This document shows positions 56,690 to 64,000 of a stretch of 64,000 nucleotides of DNA, one piece after another. The first letter of the stretch is position 1, and every line of letters begins with the position of its first letter. Position numbers and translations under genes: made by a program. Source of the stretch: Enoplolaimus lenunculus (Eukaryota > Nematoda > Enoplea > Enoplida > Thoracostomopsidae); assembly GCA_030248215.1 (NCBI GenBank), contig JASANG010001208.1, positions 1 through 64,000 on the forward strand, written 5' to 3'. The notes under the pieces were generated by a model that saw nothing but the letters and a program-made list of their open reading frames with translations, had not been told where the DNA came from and did no database searches.

Positions 56690-58880
56690 AATATCTTAAA
56701 AATTGCAGAGGTCCGGATCTCGGATCCGGTCGATCCCTACTAGGCAGTTAATAAATCCCAAACTCACACCCCCACTTGAAATTTTTAACCAAGCTTGTAA
56801 GCTTGTGATTTCCACTGCATGGCAATCCTAAAATTGTTTTGGCCTTACTTAGAACGGTGAAATGTCGCGCCTGTCTAAAAGTTCAGAAATCAGGTATCAC
56901 GTTATTTGCCGGAGCCGTACCGGGGCCAGCTTCATTTTTATTTTCCCACAGTTTGCTGCACACGCTACACAATATATCGATTGTTTATTTTTACATAGCC
57001 ACATATGTACATATTAAATACGTATATTGTAGCTCATGTTGATAGTTATCTATAGGGTTTCTAAGAGAACGCACTACTAATTCATCATCACCTTGTGTGA
57101 TTAATTATGCTTTAGAGCGGTTGAGAAAAATTGCGAATAGTCTGAGACTTAAAAACCCGGATTAAAAAACACTTGCGGAGAAACCCATGCTTTTGTTCAG
57201 ATTTTTAATTTTCAAGGATCTAGCTGCTTTGTATCAGGTACGTATAAATAAGACTACCATATCACGTTATTTATACAAAATTTCACATCAGCACCCATAA
57301 ATCAGTACTACGCAATATAAAGTAAAAAATTTGGATAGTTCAAAATCATGCAGTGGTGTGTTCATCACGGGTAGGGAATGTTTTTGTCGGCAGGGATGGG
57401 CGGTCTCGGTCTCGGCAAGTCTCGCCAGCATCAGTGCTCTAACCGATGTTCAGCATCAGCATGAGTTTTATTTTCCTCCATGCATTCGTATGAATTCCTA
57501 GGTCGCGCTGATTACGAATATATTTACGTTATACCTTGTTCTCGAATTTTTCACCTGAAATCCAAGGAGTGCTCAATTTTCACCAAAGAATTACAGTCTA
57601 CAAGTTTGATGTTTAAAAATAACAAAGTTGGTCGGAAAACGCATTGCATCGTGACATAACACGCAACGATTTATTAACTTCTGAATTCGCTACATCAGGC
57701 GCAACTTCATAGTGAATACTGCAGGATGCGGTTGGATACCAAAAATGACGGAGCCACGCTTAAGTTTAGGGTTAGATTAGGAATTGGGATATGCTGAGAT
57801 ATATACTGTTACGTGTTATGCCCGTGAAATAATACTGGTCATCTTTATCATGTTTTCCAGTGTTATTGTAACCCAATAAACATTGTGAGCGTACACGGGC
57901 ACATGCAAATATTTACATTCGTTATCTGTGTGACTGAAAAAATATGTAAAAGTAAGTCAATCAGTCCATGGTAGTTGGCATAAATACAAATGATGGCTTC
58001 AATTTATTGAATGTCGATTTTTTGCTGGAGCGGGAGCCAGATATCCCGTCGCGCACTGGACTGAATGGTTGCCGAGGTTTTTACTAAACCGGAATGAAAT
58101 AGTGGAAAACGTACAAGGAGCTGGCATTAAACCCACGATATTACCAATTCCGAACCCACTGCGATTTTGCCGAATCCAAACGTTTACTAGTTTTAAAATG
58201 TCTATATTATTAGGTACATGAAAATAATTGCAAAATTAAACTTGTATCTGTTTGATATGTTGAACAAACGAGTTAAATCTTACACAGCCTTTAGATAACA
58301 TGTTAATTTCGAACTATCGAATGCCGAATTAATCAAAACGCTGACAGAGGTCCATAACCGCAAGCAGTTTTTGTTAATCACTGTTCCTGGTTCCTATGAA
58401 ATGTGGTTCCTGTTGCAAGCATTTTTTTGTAATCAAGGTTTTTTGAGTTTACGAGTGAGTCTGGACTCACAATTTTTCAACGGGACGCAAAAAACTCAGT
58501 TAGACGCACTGTGGACTCCGCACGCTAACATAAAATTTTCGGTAAACCGGAATAGACATATATATCTTTTGTGTTCATTTGAATAGTTCTAGTTGCATAA
58601 ACAGTTATCATTGCTAATCAGTGCGACCGTATGATTTATTAATTTCACTGCAATGGAGTCCTCGGAAGGGTTTGGAGATGAATATGGTATGGATTATTGT
58701 TCTAGTAACTGTATTGTTGTTGGTTAGGATTAGACTGAGTGCGAATATTGTTGCAAGTCAGCTTTTAGTGTTTGAAATTCAAAGTGTACAGTGTACGTAC
58801 ATACGTACGTAGGTACATTTTAATACACATTATATTGGAAAAATTGTATTGATCGGCTTATTGTTGTGGCTCAAAACGTC
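56690..58880. other. Spacer with no supported gene
   Basis: AT-rich sequence. Contains one short piece of the tRNA-like unit (57429-57493). Open frames at 56839-57042, 58371-58586 and 58621-58812 have no recognisable domain or convincing splice context. Confidence 0.45.
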
Positions 58881-58885
58881 CAGCC

Positions 58886-59660
58886 CAGTGTGCGACCCGA
58901 TATCCCGATTGGGTTTATTATCCGATAAAAGCCGATATCCGTATCTGGTATCCTGTATAAAGATACCGAATATTTACTGTAGTGGTCCCTAATTTTATAA
59001 AACAGCTTTTTATCAATCAAGAAGTTTAAGTCTTTACGCTGAAGCAAAAATGAAAAATTCATGGTTACGATCTTACGTACGATGTTTTAATCCAGTATAT
59101 ATATTTTTTTCAAGACTCATACTATAAATTGTGCACACGTTTTGCTTCTATATCCGCTTAATGTCCTGTTACGGTAAAAATTCGTTGTCCGTATCAGGGT
59201 GCGACCGGATATCCAGTTCCGATGTAATATCCCCCAAAAACTGATATCCGTATCCGGTATAAACCTACTGGATATTTACCATTGTGGTGCCGAATATCAT
59301 AAAACTGCTTTTTGCAGGTGATCGTCAATAATATCTTGCTGCAATACATTTCTGTTCCAGCCAAGAAGTTCAAGTTTTGATACGTTTTCAGCTACTTTTA
59401 ACTTATGCGAGCGATCGACAGTTAAACGCATTTTTGCACTAAATATTTTCAGTTTATCCGCAGCAATTATCAACTTTATAACAGACGAAAGTTTTGAGCA
59501 CGCTAAAAATACAGCTAGAAAATAAAATTATTTTAACATATGTAATATCCGGTATCCGGTTCCTGTTCCGGTAAGAAATTTAATGTCCGGTTCCGGTATC
59601 CGGTAAATCATTATCCGGTCGCACCCTGGTCGGTATCCGGGTAAGGTATCCGTAGGTAAT
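58886..59660. mobile_element. Older family A MITE, split by a younger copy
   Basis: Begins CAGTGTGCGACCCGATATCC and continues with diverged family A sequence (GATATCCGTATCTGG, TATAAAGATACCGAATATTTAC). It is interrupted at 59195-59628 by a younger member of the same family and continues as CGGTATCCGGGTAAGG. Its right terminus is eroded. Confidence 0.55.
59195..59628. mobile_element. hAT-like MITE (family A), copy 2, nested
   Basis: 434 bp with ends CAGGGTGCGACCGGATATCC and GGTCGCACCCTG. Flanks GTCCGTAT and GTCGGTAT match at 7 of 8 positions. Very similar to copy 1 over its whole length. It lies within an older member of the family. Confidence 0.8.
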
Positions 59661-59778
59661 GTGTGTGTTACACACATACCTCTATTTTGCGACTGTTGTA
59701 AACTAAAACTGTGTATACCTATAAAACCGCCTGCAATCGAGTTATACGTATGTTTTATTTACTCGTATTCTTTTTCAG

Positions 59779-61322
59779 GTTTTCGTGCAACGAAGATTTG
59801 GAATCAGCTAGTAAATGTTGTGCGTGAACATTCACTGCAATGTTCAAGCAGCAGTTTTACCGGGCGAGAAATAATGAGCAAGCTCACTCAACACTTCAAT
59901 GCTCAACAAGAAAATTTAAGTTTGATGAATGTCAATTCGTTGGTCATTAAAAAGGTGTATTAAGCTTAATCCGTTATATGTTTGGTTTTAAACTGCGTTC
60001 AATGTTCGGCCATTTCAGTATATGTGCATCTGCTACCTACAAGGCGTTGATCTGCTCAGGCTCTGTATATCGTGTGCGTATGTGTTGGAAATTCTCTAGG
60101 TCTCGACAGAGTGGGTGTTTCCACTGGGGTTCTCTTGGCAACCGGTGGGAAATTTTGAGTGAAGTAATTTCTTACGACAAAACTACTATTTTACGCTAAA
60201 TTATTATTTAATCATGTCTCTTCGCTCGTATGTAAAATGTAAACGCACTTTACACGCCTATCTGTTTCGTTATAATTGAAAAATTATTCAAGTTAGTGTG
60301 CTTGACGTTCAAAAAAGTTAAGTTTTTGAGACAAAATACTCAACCGGAAGCAAAATCTCGAGGGAGGGCTTTGAACCGGTGGGAAATCTAGTTAGATGTG
60401 GGTTTTGGCCCAGTGAAGTCACACACCCGCGCCCGGTATCGAACTTACGTATGTGTTTACTCATAATATCAAGGTTTAATATATTTGGGTACCAAACAAA
60501 AATTCAAGATCAATACACTATGCGACTATTTGAATAAAAACTAAACCTAACTAGTTGCTTATAATATATAACCTGTTTCGATTTTTTTCGCGCACTGTAG
60601 TTTTAACACTATGTAGCTGTGTTTCCATTCAGTGATACGTAATTTATTAATACATAGTTTTCAACTTGATTTCGCCGTGAATAACAGCTTTTATAATATT
60701 GTAGTTTTAGCGTAACCGGACATCGGTTTTTTCAGGATTCGTGTGCGGTCACAGTTTGGTAGGCAAGGTAGTACATAGACGATATCGAAATAAATTCTGT
60801 CTTTTTAGTTATGTCAGACAATGCTGGATGGCAAAATACTGGAACCAGTTGGTCGACACGCCAAAGAAATATTTTCAGCGAACGATCAATATATTTTCTG
60901 CGATGGAAAGTAAGACAGTTACGGTTGCAATCTGTTGTTTATATCTGCAAAGCGTACTGTATTGCAGTGAATAGGTATCGCATACGATTTTCCCCCTTAA
61001 GATATTGGACTGTTTCCAACATTCTTTCTCCCGATGACGTAATTCACCCTTAAGGTTTCAAAGCCACAGTTCTATTAACATTTCGGTAAGAAAGTTGACT
61101 GCACGACGAATAATTTACTCTTGTTCTTATGTTAATCAATGTGTTTTGCTTAATATATTCTAGTTCTGATTTATTTGCTTCATTGCACTCCAGCAACGTG
61201 AAGTCGTCTCTGTCTAAGCCAAAGCATCCTGCAACAGCTATTGGACGACCCTATTCGTTTTCAGATAAAACTTCGAAATCGCCTTACTATGTGAAAAGGT
61301 TTACTTGCGAGCAGATATATAA
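59779..61322 (+). other. Candidate remnants of a spliced host gene
   Basis: Three open stretches have plausible splice borders. 59779-59954 follows TTCTTTTTCAG and ends AAG/GTGTAT; it reads ATKIWNQLVNVVREHSLQ. 60809-60909 follows TCTGTCTTTTTAG and ends GAAA/GTAAGA; it reads AKYWNQLVDTPKKYFQ, which resembles the first. 61164-61322 follows ATATATTCTAG and is cut by the MITE starting at 61331. The shared K-W-NQLV pattern suggests a duplicated exon. No family is recognised and the phases were not confirmed, so this is only a candidate. Confidence 0.2.
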
Positions 61323-61746
61323 TATGTATTCAGGGTGCGACTAAATATCCGGTTGTGGTTTAATACCCAGCATAAATTGATATATGGTATAAACATGCTG
61401 GATATTCACGGTTGTGGTGCCGCATACGTATCATAAGCGTCTTTAAAATTTTGCTGCGATTGCATTTTAAGGCAAGTGAGGAAGTTCAAGTTTTGATTCA
61501 TTTTTAGCTACCTTTAACTTTTATGTTCGTTGCTTAATCTTGTACATAAATGATTGTGGCTTTTTGAAAGGGGAGCTGAATAAGCAGAAACGTTAGTTTA
61601 TGGTTACCGAGGGAGGCCTAGTTTTTTGTAGTTACCGATACTTGAATGGCAGGATGCAAAGCGGAACTGGATTATATCGGAGTCGGAACAGCAAATTTAT
61701 ACCGGAATTCTAATCGGAATCGGAACTAAAAATTTTGTGACCGTAC

Positions 61747-62092
61747 CAGGGTGGCAACAAAGGTTCGGATTCGGGTTCGGCAAAAATTTGAGGTTCGGAT
61801 TCGGTTGTGGAAAAGCCGAATCCAACAAAGTTCGGCAATATGTTTTTCATTTTTAAGCAATAAAATTTTTAAATACCTTGCTATAAAAATCAATATTTTT
61901 ATTTCAGGTGATAAATCTCAACTGACGTCGGGATGAAATATATTAACGTATTAAAAGTTATACGGCTGGCATTGCGTTGTTATTCTGAAACAAATTATAG
62001 ATATATCTGAAATTTGCAATAAGCAGGATTCGGATTCGGCCAATTAGCACTGGATTCGGATGCGGTTAAATTGTGGATTCGGTGCCACCCTG
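61747..62092. mobile_element. hAT-like MITE (family B) with perfect 8-bp duplication
   Basis: 346 bp, starting CAGGGTGGCAACAAAGGTTC and ending GATTCGGTGCCACCCTG. It is flanked by GACCGTAC on both sides (61739-61746 and 62093-62100). TTCGGATTCGG words are repeated near both ends. No coding capacity, so non-autonomous. The perfect duplication implies a recent insertion compared with family A. Confidence 0.85.
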
Positions 62093-62341
62093 GACCGTAC
62101 GGATAATTAGTATTAACAAATATAATAGATTCAGGGTGACTGTTGGCTGGCAACAGTTTTCATAAACGTCACATGAACAAATTGGCGATGATTTTGGTTC
62201 TGTAAAGCTTAACTACAAGGTATTATTGATAAGTTAATTCATCGAAAGCAATATAATCGATAAATGATGCAGAATTCTAATGCAAAATATCATAACAAAT
62301 ACAATTAAAATTAAATTTTATAAATTCCGATTACGACAGAT

Positions 62342-63276
62342 TGAGCGAAGCGAAACTCCGAGCGAAGCTCGGATTTCGCGAAGCGTTTTATGTTTTGTAC
62401 TTGGGGGTCGAAAGGTGGATGTCCTTCCGTCCGTCTGTCCGTCCAAAAAGAATCTCAGGAACGGCTGAACCGATTTTGATAAACTTTTTTTTGTTTGAAA
62501 GCTAATTATCCTGGGGTGTTAACCTCGCATTGGGGTTTGAAAATTTTGAGCCGTTTATTAGCTACAGGCTAATTTGCATAATAAATTAAGCCTAAATTAC
62601 TGCTTTCCACAATATTTCACTAATTATTACAGTTAGAAGCAATCTAATTTTAGCATTAAACGGTTTTTGGGTGCGAGGAATCTGCGTAGACTGTTTACAA
62701 ACCTCCAAAACCGATGATTGAGCAGTTAGCAAATAGATAATTTGTATATTAGCATAGGTTATAAGCCTAAATTTGGACTTTTTAAAATATTTCACTAATT
62801 ATTAAGGTTAAAAGCAATATAATTTCAGCACTAAAGGGTTTTTATTTGTATGGAATTTGAATAAATAGTCTACAAACATGCAAAACCGATAATTGAATAG
62901 TTAGCTAATAACTAATTTGCATATTAGCTTAATTGACAAGACAAAACTAGGACTTTTTAAATTATTTCAATAATTTTTAGGGTTCACTGAAGGTTTTTGG
63001 GTGCGAGGAATCTGAATAAATTGTTTAAAAACCTCCAAACCCGATAATTGAATAGTTAGTTCATAGTTAATTTGCATATTAGCTTAATTGACAAGACAAA
63101 ATTAGGACTTTTTAAATTATTCCAAAAATTATAGGATGGCTGAAAGGTTTTTGGGTGCGAGGAATCTGAGGAAATTGCTTACAAACCTCCAAAACCGATA
63201 AATGAATCATTAGCTAATAACTAATTTGCATATTACCTGAATTGCTTACGTGTGTTCGAGCTTCGCTCAATATATG
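62342..63276. mobile_element. Unclassified element with four ~160-bp internal repeats
   Basis: The left side has TTGAGCGAAGC and a perfect hairpin CCGAGC-GAA-GCTCGG (62358-62372), a CCGTCCGTCTGTCCGTCC run (62429-62446), and TCTCAGGAACGGCTGAACCG. The middle (62590-63243) consists of four tandem units of about 155-175 bp sharing GGTTTTTGGGTGCGAGGAATCTG, ACCTCCAAAACCGATAATTGA and TAGCTAATAACTAATTTGCATATTAGC. The right side has CGAGCTTCGCTCAA (63257-63270), the reverse complement of the left TTGAGCGAAGC. Class unknown. It sits inside the split family A MITE. Confidence 0.5.
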
Positions 63277-63679
63277 TAGTCCAACTACGACTGGTTGTGC
63301 AATCGGAATCGGAACTCATTTTGAATCGGAATTCTAATCGGAATTCCGGTTGCACCCTGCTGAATTGCAATTAAATAGCGCTGTGCCTGCCTGCAAAACT
63401 TAGTTTCGATGTCACGGGATGAGTAAGAATTTCAATTTAAGCACGCAGGTAATAGGTAACGGCACGAAATTTAATTGTGAAATAGTGAGAAATTAAACGC
63501 ATTTTTGCATTAAATGTTTTTAGTTTATTAACAGCAATTATGAACTTTATAACAGACGCAAACATTGAGCATGCTATTAGAAATACGGCGAAAAAATAAA
63601 TTATTTTAAAATGTACAATATCCGGTAGCGGTAAAAAATTCAATATCCGTATGGTTAATTACTGTCCGGTCGTACCCTG

Positions 63680-64000
63680 TGTGTATTTCCATTAGGTACA
63701 AGGGCGTAGCCATGGGGAGGACTTTCACGTTCATACCCTATTTGTTGTTTTTGTACACGGGTTTAAGCGCTGCTTCAGTTTGCAACACAAAGAACTACCT
63801 TTAAATATTTATAGAACGTTACCACCATTCCAAAATCTTGGCAACACCCATCTCCGTGTATGCTTATTTTGTGCTCAACGCTGATTACTGATACACCCAC
63901 TTGCGTTTGGTATGAAGTGGGTTTTATATTTTCAACTTAGTCCCCTACTCTCACCAGATTTAAATGAACTGACAGCAGTAAAAGTAAAAGCGAAACGTTA
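63680..64000. other. Right edge, no gene seen
   Basis: Starts with the right target duplication of the split MITE. Nothing coding or structural can be supported. Confidence 0.45.

Larger units (their letters stand above)
61331..63679. mobile_element. hAT-like MITE (family A), copy 3, split by later insertions
   Basis: The left part, 61331 to about 61522, starts CAGGGTGCGAC and carries family A sequence (GGTTGTGGTGCCG, AAGTTCAAGTTTTGATTCA). The right part, about 63480-63679, starts in GAAATTAAACGCATTTTTGCA and ends CCGGTCGTACCCTG. Flanks TATGTATT and TGTGTATT match at 7 of 8 positions, which ties the two halves together across about 1.95 kb of inserted DNA. Confidence 0.65.

Noticed and set aside
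62132-63359. A single MITE from CAGGGTGACTG (62132) to GGTTGCACCCTG (63359)
   Set aside because: The flanks AATAGATT and CTGAATTG do not match and the ends share only the first seven bases.

Overview
This looks like a gene-poor, repeat-rich stretch of an animal nuclear genome, most likely a nematode. The clues are short interstitial runs of the nematode-type telomere hexamer (TTAGGC) at about 11.54-11.64, 24.79-24.82 and 25.10-25.12 kb, arrays of a CCGCC-AAAATTTGAATTT minisatellite of a kind I associate with Caenorhabditis-like genomes, and a few candidate exons with TTTTCAG-type acceptors. The assignment is an inference. I see no intact host gene, no rRNA and no convincing functional tRNA. 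Almost everything recognisable is a transposable element or a tandem repeat, often one inside another.

Layout. 1-5715: right part of a very long LTR-like unit (copy 1). 5716-12608: AT-rich spacer with decayed repeats, including a TIR element at 10.1-10.7 kb and a repeat carrying telomere-like hexamers. 12609-24377: a second LTR-like unit (copy 3), split at 14196 by a third (copy 2, 14197-19454). All three end in TAACA beside ATAT. Copies 2 and 3 begin TGTCAGGGACAC, and each sits in a perfect 4-bp ATAT duplication, so they behave as solo LTRs 5.3-6.5 kb long. Each unit holds about 177-bp tandem repeats, then a CCAAT-box array, a TATA box and a TCAGT initiator. Copies 2 and 3 also have an AATAAA signal about 1.2 kb downstream of the initiator.

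26.4-36.0 kb (+ strand): a heavily decayed Ty3/Gypsy-type fossil with gag, an envelope-like segment, an aspartic protease, RT/RNase H and integrase. Its middle is filled with a 9-bp minisatellite, TA-rich repeats and a piece of a TIR element. The envelope-like segment lies between gag and protease, which is unusual.

36.69-53.71 kb (- strand): a 17-kb Ty3/Gypsy element bounded by a 0.60/0.64-kb LTR pair that differs by only a few percent, so it is fairly young but broken. From its 5' end on the right it carries an upstream ORF, gag, zinc knuckles plus protease, RT, RNase H-integrase and a PHD finger. About 7 kb of extra coding material lies beyond integrase. One of these extra segments shows the three motifs of a DEDDy 3'-5' exonuclease (RNase D/WRN/EXD2 type). 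That is the most striking thing in the window: a retroelement that seems to have captured a nuclease domain and a chromatin-reader domain.

53.7-64 kb: non-autonomous elements. A hAT-like MITE family (CAGGGTG ends) occurs at least three times with recognisable 8-bp target duplications, once inside an older copy and once split by about 1.95 kb of later insertions. A separate small hAT-like MITE has a perfect duplication. There is also a duplicated unit with a tRNA-like core and a weak candidate for remnants of a spliced host gene at 59.8-61.3 kb.
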